A stretch of 64,000 nt of DNA from Wolfiporia cocos (lineage: Eukaryota > Basidiomycota > Agaricomycetes > Polyporales > Phaeolaceae): NCBI GenBank assembly GCA_029448655.1, contig JACCLO010000004.1, positions 1,736,001 to 1,800,000 on the forward strand. Reading direction: 5' to 3'. Of this stretch, positions 43,816 to 55,032 are shown one piece after another. The notes below the pieces were generated by a model. It saw nothing but the letters and a program-made list of their open reading frames with translations. It made no database searches and had not been told where the DNA came from. The first letter of the stretch is position 1. Every line of letters starts with the position of its first letter. Both the position numbers and the translations under genes were made by a program.

Positions 43816-44429
43816 GTAGGCAACGCGTGCGATGTAAGCTAGGGCGAACCGGGTTCAAGGTGGCAAGACTAGATCCTGGAGTGGGTAGAGGAGAGAAAGG
43901 AACTATATGTACGACCCTTGGCCATTGTTCGACGAAATTGTCGCGTAGCCACGAGGCGCAATACACGTTGATGCGGCGAGTCGCAAGGGAAGGCAGTGTG
44001 GCAAGCAATCTGGTTTATAAATCTCAAGCGAGAGGCCAGAACATGCGCTCTAGCAGCAAGCGTACACGCGGTTGCAGTGGCCATGCCAGCAGCTTCGCAA
44101 ATGCAGAAGTCACAATGGCCGCCACTTTGGAAGTCTGAGTGGCGGCGCGTCGGTCGTTAAACGCGGACTGTCACATATCTCGTAATATCATCACAGTGAA
44201 GGGTCCATCTGCTACCTTCAATTCATCTTTGCATTGTACATCCAGAGTATAGTACAACAGTCTGTGGCGCCAGTATACTTTGATTTGGCAGGTGCGCACA
44301 TCATTTTCGTGATAAATCAAAATGCACTTCTATAGGCACATACATCTTGAGTACGCAAACATACATTCCCAACATGCTCATGCCTGTACTTTGTCAAGCA
44401 GCTTCGTCCATATGACGGCGTACGGATAT
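43816..44429. other. Spacer between the tandem paralogues
   Basis: It holds the upstream region of paralogue 1 (with the conserved block 43918-43958) and the 3' flank of paralogue 2. No other gene is seen. Confidence 0.5.
43918..43958 (-). promoter_or_regulatory. Conserved upstream block of paralogue 1
   Basis: This 41-bp block (plus strand begins TTGGCCATTGTTCGACGAAA) is shared with 45094-45134 with three differences. On the minus strand it contains ACAATGGCC, a good start context, and reads DNFVEQWP in another frame. It is either a leader with a start codon or a short conserved exon. Confidence 0.6.
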
Positions 44430-44933
44430 TCACATCAGTTCCACCCCTTCTACCCTGGCACAAACATAGACGATCGTATATCCAACGACTGCAGCGACTG
44501 CGGCCTCCTCGGGCTGAATCGTTGTCTTGTGGACAAATGCTTGCAGGGCGGCTTCGATGATCTCGTTGTATCGCAAGCCTTGCGAGTAGCTGTACGTCGT
44601 GACAAGAATAGGGCCGAGCACTCCGGCAATCAAACCGCACACGAAGAGAGCCGTTCGCTGCTCTGTCGAGTTTGTGGCCGCAGAACGGCGGCGGCGCGTG
44701 TGGGCGGCGCGTGTCCACCCATTTCCAACGAGCGATAAGATGGCTGTGGCAAGGCTAAAGGCACAGAGCATACATGCTCCACCGATTTGTCCGAGAGCGA
44801 TGGAGGAGGAGAATGTCAAGCCGTGGAACGTGGCCGGCATGAGGGACTCGAGGAAAGTGTGGCCTAGGAGGATTGGTAGGCCGAGCGACAAGGTGATAAG
44901 TTTAAGGAAGATGCAAGCAGCTTCGTAGACCAT
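44430..44933 (-). CDS. Hypothetical multi-pass membrane protein, tandem paralogue 2
   Basis: A shorter paralogue (167 residues) of the 43099-43815 protein, in the same orientation. It starts MVYEAACIFLKLITLSLGLP and contains LLGHTFLESLMPATFHGL, LGQIGGACMLCAFSLATAIL, ALFVCGLIAGVLGPILVTTY, SQGLRYNEIIEAALQAF and PEEAAVAAVVGYTIVYVCA, ending EGVELM. It lacks the basic C-terminal tail of paralogue 1. The ATG at 44933 is preceded by TTAAAAG, a possible splice acceptor, so an upstream exon beginning at the ACAATGGCC of the conserved block (45094-45134) is possible. Function unknown. Confidence 0.6.
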   Translation of the reverse strand: MVYEAACIFLKLITLSLGLPILLGHTFLESLMPATFHGLTFSSSIALGQIGGACMLCAFSLATAILSLVGNGWTRAAHTRRRRSAATNSTEQRTALFVCGLIAGVLGPILVTTYSYSQGLRYNEIIEAALQAFVHKTTIQPEEAAVAAVVGYTIVYVCARVEGVELM

Positions 44934-45093
44934 CTTTTAATTTCGCTGTGGACAGACGAAAGAAGGCTGCGGAATATCTGCGCGAGTGCAAAGTGAATGC
45001 GAGTAAAACAGCCTTGAGAAGATAGAGGTGAGGGCGGAAGCGCTGGATTCTGAGGGGGCCCACAGACAGTCGTAGACTGAATATATATCACCA

Positions 45094-45134
45094 TTGGCCA
45101 TTGTTCGACAAAATTGTCGCGTCGCCATGAGGCG
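45094..45134 (-). promoter_or_regulatory. Conserved upstream block of paralogue 2
   Basis: This is the counterpart of 43918-43958, starting 161 bp upstream of the annotated ATG. It includes the near-palindrome CGACAAAATTGTCG. Downstream on the minus strand, an open frame MANGDIYSVYDCLWAPSES runs towards the gene. Confidence 0.6.
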
Positions 45135-45547
45135 TGCAGTATCACACTAGTGCGGTTGACAAGTTGCGCAGAAAGGCAGCGGAGTTGTGGCGGGCAATCC
45201 TGAGGCTGATTTCCACTGTCCACATAAGGCCATGAGTAATCTTGCTAGGAGTCTTTGTGGTAAATTTACGCATGCGAGAAAAAAAATGCAGCTGCATGCC
45301 ACAGAAGTCGGCCAGTCAGGCTCAACGCGAATGCGCCGTGGACGCGTCGAGCGCGGATGTCACAATACACGTGATTAAGCGCCTCGTCACAGCGACACAG
45401 TGACTTCTTTATCTGGCGCTGAGTACCTCGGTTCAGACATCCATCGGGCGCACGGCTAACTCAGCTGAGGCAGACACCGCACAAGCGTATCCTGGAAAAG
45501 CCTACGTCAGGGGAGCCGTTCTCTGGAGTATTTGCCTCGATAGTCTC
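45135..45547. other. Divergent spacer, paralogue 2 / RPC82
   Basis: It contains the RPC82 promoter. No additional gene is seen. Confidence 0.5.
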
Positions 45548-47702
45548 ATGGCGGATGTGGACACAGTACGACTATGCGAACAAATTATCAGGACCCAATT
45601 CGGTCCACTGACCGCCGTGCGTTTTAACCGTCACGAAAGAATAAAGTGCCGCGCTCAGCATGCTGTGACAGACTGTCGCCTCTGTTCTGCTGACCCGCGG
45701 ACGCCTCTCCCTCCCTCAAATCGTCCGCTTCTCCAAGCTCAAGCCGCGCACGGTGCGCGCAGCCATCCTTGTCCTTGTGCAGCACAACGTGCTCTGGCAC
45801 GCGCATGACGAAGGCGAGCTCCTCGAAGTGAACATCGACGAATGCTTCATGCGCCTGCGCTATGGGCGGTACGTTTGGCTGGCAGAGCAGCTCTTTGGGA
45901 CGGCGGTGCGGATCTCTATGGGCGAGTGGTCCTGAAGGGGAATTCTGAAGTCTCCTGCAGGGCGCGGAGATTGTGCAGCTGATACTGGACAACGGCAAGA
46001 TGCGCCCACCAGACGTCATCTCGCGCCTGTCAGTGTACGACCCGGTGAAAGGTGTGTGAACCGAGTCGTGTGCTTTGAGATGCGTGAGTCTAACTCTGAA
46101 TAGGGCCCGCCGTATATGCGCAGGCTCTGCACAAACTGGTCGACGGGGCGTATTTGCGGCCCTCGACCGTCCTCTCGCACCAGTCCCCGCGTGACAAGCG
46201 GATACGTTATGAAGCCGAGGAAAAGGCCAAGATTTCTGGCTTCCCCACTGCAAAAGAGCTGAAGCAGGCGAAGGAGACCGCTGACGCCCGGTTGAAGCGA
46301 GAAGAGGAGGAAGCAGAGCAGATCGGTATGGTACGGCACATATTGCGTCAAGTGTCTACTGGGGAGTCTCACATGCTCAGCATGGTAGAAACGAAAAGCG
46401 AAGGACCAATCTGGTCGATCGTCTCACAAGGTGAGCTGAGTATGGTGTCGTGCTCCCATGGTTGATCTGACCCGTGCTATTTCAGCGGAAAGCAGTAGAA
46501 GAAGATGTGGTGGACGTCAGTGCTGCTGCATGATTGTCAACTTGATGGATTCTCAATTTCTCTCCACAGGATGAGGTGTACTTCCGTGTGAATTGCGAAA
46601 AGTTCAACATCCACATCCGCAATAAAGTAAGCCAGTGTGCACTTCGTATACAGCATGCCCTCACACGATATTTAGCTCATCGAAAATGCGGCAACGGAAC
46701 GGTACAATGGGTGTACCGGACTGGTACTGCGAGCTGCTTTGAAAGCTACAGACGCGAAGCAGCTGAGACTCACCGACGTCCGATCAGGCAGGTTCGATGT
46801 CATGTCCACTCGGTCTCTCACTAACGCGACGAATTAGATCCAACGTCATTCGCTAATGTCGTGATGCAGCTACCAGAAGATGAAGATCTGTCAGCAGGAT
46901 TAGTTCTGCAGTCGTCAAAAAGGCCATCGACCATGACTCTCGTCAAGGATTACCTGGGAATCCTGGCTTCTGCAGATAACCCCACAGCTACCGGCCGTGC
47001 GGCATCGTTCGTCTCGATCAGCAGCTCGAAAGTGCAGGTCGAGTTCGAACTTATTTCGCGGCGACTGAGACGACGGGTGCTGGAGGCTGTCGCGCGGGAA
47101 CGTCATGGGGATGACGGTGTCCGGATCCTTCGGCTGTTGACGGACACTGGGAAGATGGACGAGAAGCAGGTTCGCTAGCTTGAGCTCCCTTGATTGACAC
47201 CCTAGCTAACTGCAATCCACAGATTTCAAAAATCGGCATGATGGCGAACAAGGATGTCCGCCCTCTCTTGTCCGCCATGTCCGCGGACTCGCTGATCAGC
47301 CTGCAAGAGGTGCCAAAAAGCGCAGATCGGAATCCGACACGGACATTCTATCTTTGGTATGCCATGTCCTCGGTGGTCGCGCGCGTCACTAAGCAACATT
47401 GCAGGTATGTCGATGCACAAAAGGCCGAGTCGGCCCTTTTAGACAACCTATACAAGACGCTCTACAACATCGCGATGCGGAGGCAGGCTGAAGAGGAGGA
47501 GCCGGTCGTCGCCGCGGTGCTGGAGAAGCGGCAGCGCACGGACGTCAGTCAGGACGAGGAGCGGCTGCTGACGCGGAACGAGCGCGAGGTGCTCGCGCAG
47601 TGGGAGAAAAAGAGGGAGAAGCTGACGGTCCTCGAGATGCGCGTCGAGGAGGCTGTGTTCATACTGCGGGACCTCGGTCGTCTGGGGAGCAACGACGATT
47701 GA
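45548..47702 (+). CDS. RPC82: DNA-directed RNA polymerase III subunit RPC3 (RPC82)
   Basis: Part of the Pol III-specific heterotrimer (RPC82-RPC34-RPC31) used in initiation at tRNA and 5S genes. The start MADVDTVRLCEQIIRTQFGP joins at an intron to TVASVLLTRGRLSLPQIVRF, then RTVRAAILVLVQHNVLWHA, which form the first winged-helix repeats. Later blocks are GAEIVQLILDNGKMRPPDVI, YAQALHKLVDGAYLRPS, DDEVYFRVNCEKFNIHIRNK, SSKVQVEFELISRRLRRRVL, ARERHGDDGVRILRLLTDTG with MDEKQ joined to ISKIGMMANKDVRPLLSAMS, and NPTRTFYLWYVDAQKAESA. The C-terminal coiled coil reads REVLAQWEKKREKLTVLEMR and ends RLGSNDD. About nine introns are present. The gene looks intact. Confidence 0.93.
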
Positions 47703-48031
47703 TATCCGGGTTGTGGTACCTGCGCGTGCGTGTCTACATCTATATACTGATATGCTGGACGAGCTGTGGGCCGGATGTGGCTGGATCAGACCGCGCCCGC
47801 TGACCACACGCGGAAAACACGAGGTGAGGAATGCCACAGCCGCTAGCGTGAGAGAGCGTGCCCTGCGGGAGAATAAGGTTTGCATTAAACAAACGCGTCG
47901 ACACGCGCACGTGACCGCGTCGCGCGGGGTATATAAAGCGCCACGCTGCAAGTGCGCGTATCCCTTTTCTGCAAACGCCCCCTCTTGTTCTCTGCATCCA
48001 CACCACCCCCACTGTTAGTATCTTACTTAGG
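47703..48031. promoter_or_regulatory. Histone H1 promoter with TATA box
   Basis: A clear TATATAAA lies at 47930-47937, about 95 bp before the H1 start, in a GC-rich setting (CGCGCGGGG upstream). A pyrimidine-rich stretch (CCCTCTTGTTCTCTGCATCC) sits between the box and the ATG. Confidence 0.75.
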
Positions 48032-49014
48032 ATGGTCTCTATCACTGCCATCAAGAAAGGAAAGGCCAAGGCTGCTGCGAGCAAGGCCAAATCGGCCAAG
48101 GCATCCAGCAGGGCCGCGGCGAAGGCACCCGCGGCGCACCCCTCGTGGAAGGACATGGTCAAGGTATACCGTCCGCACGGAGCATCTGTCGCACATAACC
48201 GACCCAACGCCGCTATGTAGGAGTGCATCCAGGACCACAAGGAAGAGGCCCGCCACGGGGTGTCGCGTGCCACGATCAAGAAGGTGCGTGTGGCACGAGC
48301 GCGCGCGCGCGTCCGGACCGCTGAGCGCCCCGCAGTACATCGCGAAGAAGTACAAGGTCGAGCTCGACAACGCGAACGCGTCGATGCTGAACCGCGCGAT
48401 CGCGCACGGCGCCAAGACGGGCCTGTTCGCGCTGCCGAAGGGCCCGTCGGGCAAGGTCAAGCTCGCGCCCAAGATCAAGCCGGCGCCCGCCAACGAGGTG
48501 CGTGCGTGCCCCGCGCGGTGCTGGGAGGTGCTCATGGTGGTGCCGCTGCGGCGGCGTGCAGAACGTCCAGCCGGCGCCCGCGCCGAAGGAGAAGGAGAAG
48601 GAGAAGAAGGCTCCCGCAGCGAAGCCTGCGAAGGCCCCCGTGAAGAAGGCTGCGCCCGCGAAGCCGTCGACTAAGCCCGCGACGGTGCGCAAGACGACCA
48701 AGCCCCCGCCGTCGCCGAAGAAGGTGAGCAGCGCGCGCGCGAACAGTAAGAAGGTGTGTGCGCTCGTTGTGTGGCGTGGCGTGTGCTGACGCGTGTGCAG
48801 ACCGCCGCGAAGGCAGCGGCTGCGAAGGCGATCACCAAGTCCAAGGTTGCCAAGCCCGCGCCGAAGGCGGGTGCGGCCAAGCCTGCGTCGGCGAAGGCGA
48901 AGGCTGCCCCGAAGCCCAGGGCACGGGCGAAGAAGGAGAAGGTGCGTAGCCATAATGGTGGATATGTCTGAGCCGCGGTAACTGGTGTGTTGTCCGCAGC
49001 CCGTCGTGGTGTGA
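48032..49014 (+). CDS. Linker histone H1
   Basis: Binds linker DNA between nucleosomes. The start MVSITAIKKGKAKAAASKAK gives a Lys/Ala/Ser-rich N-terminal tail. The winged-helix (H15) domain is built from HPSWKDMVK, ECIQDHKEEARHGVSRATIK, YIAKKYKVELDNANASMLNR and AHGAKTGLFALPKGPSGKVK. The C-terminal tail is Lys/Ala/Pro-rich (KEKEKKAPAAKPAKAPVKKA, AAKAITKSKVAKPAPKAGA, KPRARAKKEK) and ends PVVV after a last short exon at 49000-49014. Five introns of 50-60 bp are seen. The intron-exon phases keep the frame throughout. Upstream is a TATA box at 47930. Confidence 0.93.
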
Positions 49015-51825
49015 TCTCTCCGTAGAGGGCTGTCATCTTCTGCTCGATTATATTATTGCTCTGTCTTAGTGGTGTAACTATATTCCCTGCCGCGTCTGGT
49101 TTGTACTGGTATTGCGCTTGTATGAGGTGGCATGTCACGGATTTATGAATCAAGTGCTTCAGATATCAAATGTGTTGGAGAACATGATGGACAGCTTCAT
49201 CTCACGCAAGTGAAGACAATGTAAGTGGAAGTGCTTATGCTGAGCATATATCCTGAGATTAGGCGACGGGTGAATTTATTCCCAGTCTATGCCGCCACTG
49301 CCTGTCATTTGTTTCACAGAACTCGCATCCGTTTGGCACTCCATCCCAACGGTAAGTGCCACTCGTCTTTGCAATTACAAAAAGACGCCATTCACTCGGT
49401 TCATTGTGGCTTGTATGCCTCAGGGCGGTATATCTACCCCACATCGTTCTCTGCGTGAATCCTGTTGTTCAGGTTATGTTATTGCCAAGGTAGGTAGGTA
49501 TATCCTGTGATCAGCCGATAGCTATCACTCAGCCACTGTGCATCAGTCCTCGAGTCCATGACTTGGAAGGATGTATGCCGCAGATGACGCGGCCTGTTTT
49601 ATTTCGATATCCAGCCACAGCACTTTTGATAGATCTCCTTCTATGTTTCGGCCGTTCGTAATCAAATATTGACATGCTTGTGCATGGGGCAGGTCTGATC
49701 ATGCCACAGAGATCACCCCGGAATTCGATTGGCGGTGTGGCGCGGTCCGGTGAGCATGGCTTCCGCGCCCCTAGGCGGGCGCAACGCTGCAAAGGGGACG
49801 GGATCTCTTCAATCCATTGATGCAACTTATCATATTCTTGAACAATTGTACCGTGAAGCACCTTCGCCTCGTGTGTTTTAGCACAGCGGCACCATCGAGC
49901 CGGCTTACGGCGTAGCGGTGGTTCGTCTTCCCCGACGCATTCCCCGATCTCTAGCAGCTTGAGCACTGGACGAGACGAGCCCGCTCTCGCAGTACTAGAA
50001 GATAGTCACATACAACAAGCGCTCGTCGCAACTGTACAGGTCTGCACGTGCGCCGAGACAGTGAACAGTGGCTATGTCCTGCCAGTTCCCCGACAATGTC
50101 GGACGTCTGCGAGTCGACTCTTTCGCCGTTAACTTCCACTGTTGTACACTCACATGCGGGCCGTTTCGTTCACCCGAGCTCCTGAATGCATGGTTGGCCG
50201 GGGACGAGCGCCACTTTGTTAACGCCAAGTACAGGTGCGTTCCGCACAATGATGGCTACGACGGTCCTGGCTCGCAGCTCGCTCACTCTGTGCCATCGTC
50301 CGTGCAGCACACGCAACGGCGCCCAGCCTCCCTCCCCTCCACCCCCCGAGCGCACGCCCCAGCAGCAAAACGAGACTGCTCCCACCGGAACAAAGCACGC
50401 TACATCCCCGGATCTCTGCCCCATCACCGAGGTCCGCGCACCGCCCGCCGCACCCATGCCCAGCGCGCGTGTGAGTCCGCGCGGTCGCACCCGGGGCCGC
50501 GCACTGCCGCCCCTCGGTGGCGGCTTCGACGCTCTGCTGAATCAGCGGTTCTGGGGTGGGCGAGGGGATTCTAGGATGGGAGCGTTGATGGGTGCTTGGG
50601 AGACGGGTGAGCGCTACGGAGCTTGTGGCTGGCGAGCGGACGCTGAGCGAGAGGTCGGTGCTCGACGTCGACGCGGCCTACGGGTGTGAGCGATCACGCC
50701 CAGAACGGGATCGCGGGGCGACGCAGGATCCTGACCTTGCCTGACTTCGCAATGCCCCGGGCGTTGGCCTCTTACTCGTTCTCTCGGAGCCTGCGACGCC
50801 ACGATAGTGTAGCGATTCCCGCGCGAAGCCACAAGTCAAACAAGGTGCCTCATTCAGGATGGTGCATCTCCGTCGCGCTGGTTCGGCAGAAGCAGCCATG
50901 GCAAAGTGCTTATTCCCATTGTCAAGCCGGAGTCCGCGGCCGAAGCCACGGCCGCCCGCCGGCCCCCACCTGCTGAGCAAGGAGCAAATGCCGGACGGCG
51001 CGCTGCCGGAGCCACAGTGCCGCAAATGCAAATGCGGCGTACGCGCAATGGAAATGCGCCTGGACAAAAGCTCTGGGCCTGCTCGGGGAGCGCGGTGCTT
51101 CTGTGAAGGGGCCGAGGTGCGTTGTTTATCGCGGGATCTGCGCCTCAAGGCGATGCGCTGATTCGGTGCAGCGGCGTGGATCAGAAATAAGTCGGCCAAG
51201 CGAGTTGGGGCTTGTTCTGTGGGGTGCTATGCGCGATGTGGCCGACGTGACTCGGTGTGTGTTCGCTGCATCCGTTGTGAATATTGACCCCGCGGGCTCG
51301 ACTGGGCGGTGCGGTTCGCAAGCGAGGGCGGTCAGCGGGGTGGCCTCACGTGACCGTCGCGTCATGATACGACGGTGTGCGCCACAGTGGTCTGGGCGGT
51401 GTGAAAATCGTGCTATCGTAAGTCGGCCGTCCTCCCGGCGAGATTGTGTTTCATGCTGCCGTGCTGCGCGCGATAGGCACCTCCGGGTGCGCACAGACCG
51501 CCCTCCGAGGGACAATGCCCACGGCGGGTCGTCAGGAGAGCCTGCGGAGGAATGGAACCGTGACGGCGTGACGTGGATCTCGATACGGCGGCAATCAATG
51601 CCTAACTGGGAGCGGTTGCCGAGCGCTAAGCGGTAGGGGCCTGCCGCGTCTGTTCGACTCTCACAAAGCGCGTGCTCTTCCTTTCTCCCCGACTTCCAAC
51701 TCCTCTCTGCCTCCTCCCCTCTCCCTCTCCCTCTCCCCGCCACTTGCCTTCAACCAACCACCACGACACGCTCCTCGCCGGCCGACGTAAGGACTGCCCT
51801 ACCCACTGCTAATGGTCTGCCCCTC
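49015..51825. other. 2.8-kb stretch without a confirmed gene
   Basis: This is the 3' flank of H1, then mixed-composition DNA, then a very GC-rich segment ending in the CT-rich (CTCTCCCTCTCCCTCTCC) promoter of the GDS1-like gene. A plus-strand candidate exists at 50092-50689. Other long frames overlap on both strands and are not supported. Confidence 0.45.
50092..50689 (+). CDS. Doubtful small gene, unrecognised
   Basis: An ORF starting MSCQFPDNVGRLRVDSFAVN runs to HFVNAKYR, where a GT-AG intron (about 50235-50278) could join it to a Pro-rich exon (LTLCHRPCSTRNGAQPPSPP) and RALPPLGGGFDALLNQRFWG, stopping at 50689. The splice keeps the frame, but no family is recognised, composition is biased, and other frames are equally long. 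Treat as a candidate only. Confidence 0.25.
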
Positions 51826-54801
51826 ATGCCTTCCGCCGTCGCTGCACCTGGCTCCCAACCACACCTCCCCGCCCTCCACCAGTATGGCACCCGCATCCGC
51901 TCCAACTCGGTCCTCAGGCCCTCCGTCCGTCTCCGCCAGCCACCGGAGCCTCTAGTGGCGCCCCGTCGCATCAAGCCCGTGCCCACATCCAGGTCCAAGC
52001 CCGGCGCCGCGATCGCCGAGCCACCGCGCCCCGACTACCCGACCTTCCCTCCTGCGCATGCCATCCTCCACCCCGAAGACGCCAGCAGCAAGGTCATGCT
52101 CGCGATTGGCCGCACCTTCCTGGCTGTTGTGCGTGTCCCTCCGTTGCCACTGGTATGACGCCGGCGGGTGCTGATGGCATTATCTGACAGAACAACCGTG
52201 CGATGACCATCAAGGACCTCGCGGAGTTGACCCTCAAGTACGGCCTGATGTGCCAGAAGTAAGTCACCCTGTCATGCGTGACCTCATGCGCCGCTCACGC
52301 GTCCGGATCCTGTCAGCGTGTCCGCAGCCAGCCAGGCCATCACCACGTACATCCGCGCTCACCTCGCGCGGTGCGAAGAACAGGACGATCATCCGCTGCT
52401 GCTCCGCCACATCCTCTCCGGCACCGCGTCCGACGACGACCTCGTGCCCGCGCTCCACTCCCGCGTGGGCGGCGCCCACTGCCCGCCCGCGTCCGAGAGC
52501 AGGATCACCAACTTCCGCCGCGGGACGTGCGTCTGGTACCTCAGCAAGGCTGCCGGCGCGCCCTGCCCGTTCGCGCGCGCGGGCATCCGGCTGTGCGACT
52601 ATGGTGAGAACGGGAAGGTCGGCTGCGAGCCCAGGCAGGGGCGAGAGAAGAAACGCGAGAGGGATCGTCTGCGCCGCGCAGAGCAGTGTGGCCGGAAGAG
52701 GAAGCGGCTTCTGCGCTCGTGCGCTGACAAACGCTCGGACTCGGACTCGTCCAGCGAGGAAGAGAAGAGGCCCCCCAAGGTGAAGCTCACGCTGCGCCTC
52801 CGGCCGCCCACAGTTATGGTCGCCAACGTGCAGACGTCGGCATCTTCCGCGCTGTTTCATTCTTCACAGACGCTGTCGCACCAGGAGGTGATCGACCTGT
52901 CTAGGGACGAAGACTCGGACTCGGACGCGGACTCGGATGCGAGCTCGAGCTCTGACTCCGACTCTGGATCAGAATCGGACAGCGACTCCATGTCGGTCAC
53001 ATCGTCGGAGTCTGAAGAAGAGTCGCAGACAGTGAGTTCATTGTCCGTAATGAGTCGATCGTGTATGAACCACATTCATTTGCAGTCTGCGGATTCACGA
53101 CGATTCCCCTCCCTGCCATTCAGCACCACATCCGCAACCCCACCCCCAGAATCCGGCGACGAGGACGAAGAGGAGGAGCACCCTACCATGCTCAGCTCCC
53201 GACGCAGGTTCATCGGCGACGCATTCTACGACTCGGACGAAGACGACGAGATGAGCCTCGACGAAAACCCGTTCGACTTTGATTTCGACGCCGAGACGCA
53301 GTGGGAGAGCCCTGGCCCACGCTCGCCATCCGCGCAGTTCGAAGACGATGTGGTTGTAAAACAAGAGCCGACCGATGTTGGCAGCCTCCTTGCGGCGTGG
53401 GACGACCTCTCGCGCGACCCGAGCGTCGCGGACGTGGTCGCGCGTGCCGCGGCGGGTATGTCCACGGACATGGACGACGTCCGCCCCAAGCTCGAGGACC
53501 CGTGGTCGTTCCCGCTCCACGTCTTTGGATTCGACGCAAACCCCAGCGACGACCTCGATGCGCTCGTGAAGCAGGAAGAGGAGGAGTTTGGCCTCTCGCT
53601 TTTCGCTGAGCACCGCGCGTCGCCCGAGTCGATCTCGCCGATCTCGCCAGCGCTAATCCCGGCCGACGAGGAAGAGATGATGGCGCGGCGGCACAGCGAC
53701 TACGGCTTGTGGCGCGACGCGGAGGTCCTCGGCCCAGACAGCGTTCTGCCGGAGGAGATCGAGGAGAGCGAGTGGCACATCGGGTGGGGCAGACGCGGCG
53801 CGGAGGCGCCCGGCGGGCCTGCTGGGGAACACGCGAGCACGCAAGCGGGCGTCGAATCTGATGGCGCGTCGGCTGGGCAGCCACGTGGATGCGTGCCTCC
53901 TCGGCTGGATCTGCAATCGCCGCGTCCGCGCGCGGTGCCTGACGTGACCTCGCCGACGCTGCTGACCTGCTTGACGTCCCTGTCGCTGCAGACACCGCTG
54001 GCGGACGCGCACGCGCACACCTCGTGGCGTGCGGAGGCGAGCGCAGGCGCTGGGGGGGAGCCGAGGAGCACGCACGCGCTGGAGCCCTGTGACCTTCCCG
54101 TGTCCGTTACGCTCTTGGAAGGTGCGTGCGCGGCGTGTCATTAAGCGGATGCCATAACTGACGGCCTTCTAGGGGTGGTCGTGTATCAGATGACGCTCGG
54201 CCCGTCCGTGCTTCTGCGCAGGGCAGACTCGGACTACGTCAACGCGACGCGCGTCGCGGAGCACCTGGGGGTGCCCCTCGCCCCGCCCCCCGCCGCGTGC
54301 GTCGTCGTCGTCGTCGCGGTGGGCTCGCCCGCGGTCCGCGGCTCGTGGGTGCCGCTTGCGGCGGCGCGGACACTGTTCGAGGGCGAGCGCCACCCCGCGC
54401 TGGCAAGCTTCCTGTCTGACGGCCTCGCTGCGCGCTTTGCGCGCGAGCTGCAGGGCCTCCGCGCCGCCTGCGCGTTCGCGCCGACTCGCGCGTGCGACGG
54501 CTTTGGACCGCACTTTCGGTCGACGGTCGACGCCGGCCGGCGAGAGCCCCTGGAGCGCGACGTCGAGATGGCGGATGGCGAACGGGAACGGGACGACGAC
54601 GGCGAGAAGGGTCCTGCCATGCACCACGAGGACGAGGACGAGGCGCACGCGCTCGAGACGCACCGCACGTTCGAGCTCATGGCGGCGCTGCTGGCGCCCG
54701 CGCCCGCGCACGACGCGTTCGCGTTCGCGGAGACGCCGCTGAGCCCGACGGAGGAGGAGATGTTCCGCGTGCTGTGCTCGGATGCGCACTGGGAGGTCTC
54801 T

Positions 54802-54832
<31 letters not shown>

Positions 54833-55032
54833 AGCAGCAGCAGCAGCAGCAGCAGCATGTTGCAGAAGAACGCGGGGACCGCGCGCCGCCGCGCGCGAGG
54901 GAGAAGCAGAGGGAGAAGCAGACGGCGTGCGCGGACCGGCCGCTGCGCCGGTCGAAGCGCGTCGCGGACGCGATCGCGAATCGGACGCGGACGCGCTCGA
55001 GCAAGAGGGGCTCGCGGAGCTCGCTCTCGTGA
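51826..55032 (+). CDS. GDS1 winged-helix protein with C-terminal KilA-N/APSES-like segment
   Basis: A large nuclear-type protein of about 1000 residues. The start MPSAVAAPGSQPHLPALHQY leads to a GDS1-type winged helix (HPEDASSKVMLAIGRTFLAV joined to NNRAMTIKDLAELTLKYGL and SAASQAITTYIRAHLARCEE), then RRGTCVWYLSKAAGAPCPFA and a basic KKRERDRLRRAEQCGRKRKR stretch. The middle is Asp/Ser-rich and acidic (DSDSDADSDASSSSDSDSGS). The last exon (from 54174) reads VVVYQMTLGPSVLLRRADSD, YVNATRVAEHL and RGSWVPLAAARTLF, the KilA-N/APSES pattern, then ASFLSDGLAARFARE. Near the end are nine Pro and eight Gln in a row. Role in transcription is inferred from the domains. Confidence 0.82.
54805..54855 (+). 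repeat. In-frame trinucleotide runs (CCG)9(CAG)8
   Basis: Nine CCG codons then eight CAG codons encode poly-Pro and poly-Gln in the GDS1-like protein. Such runs are length-variable. Confidence 0.95.

Noticed and set aside
48276..48953. 225-residue minus-strand Leu/Arg/Gly-rich frame
   Set aside because: Antisense of histone H1 exons; Lys/Ala codons reversed give Leu/Arg/Gly.
51103..51743. Two overlapping open frames of 177 and 205 residues on opposite strands
   Set aside because: Neither shows motifs or splice structure; the region grades into the CT-rich promoter of the GDS1-like gene.
53210..53995. 261-residue Arg-rich minus-strand frame
   Set aside because: Antisense of the GDS1-like gene; no domains, composition bias only.
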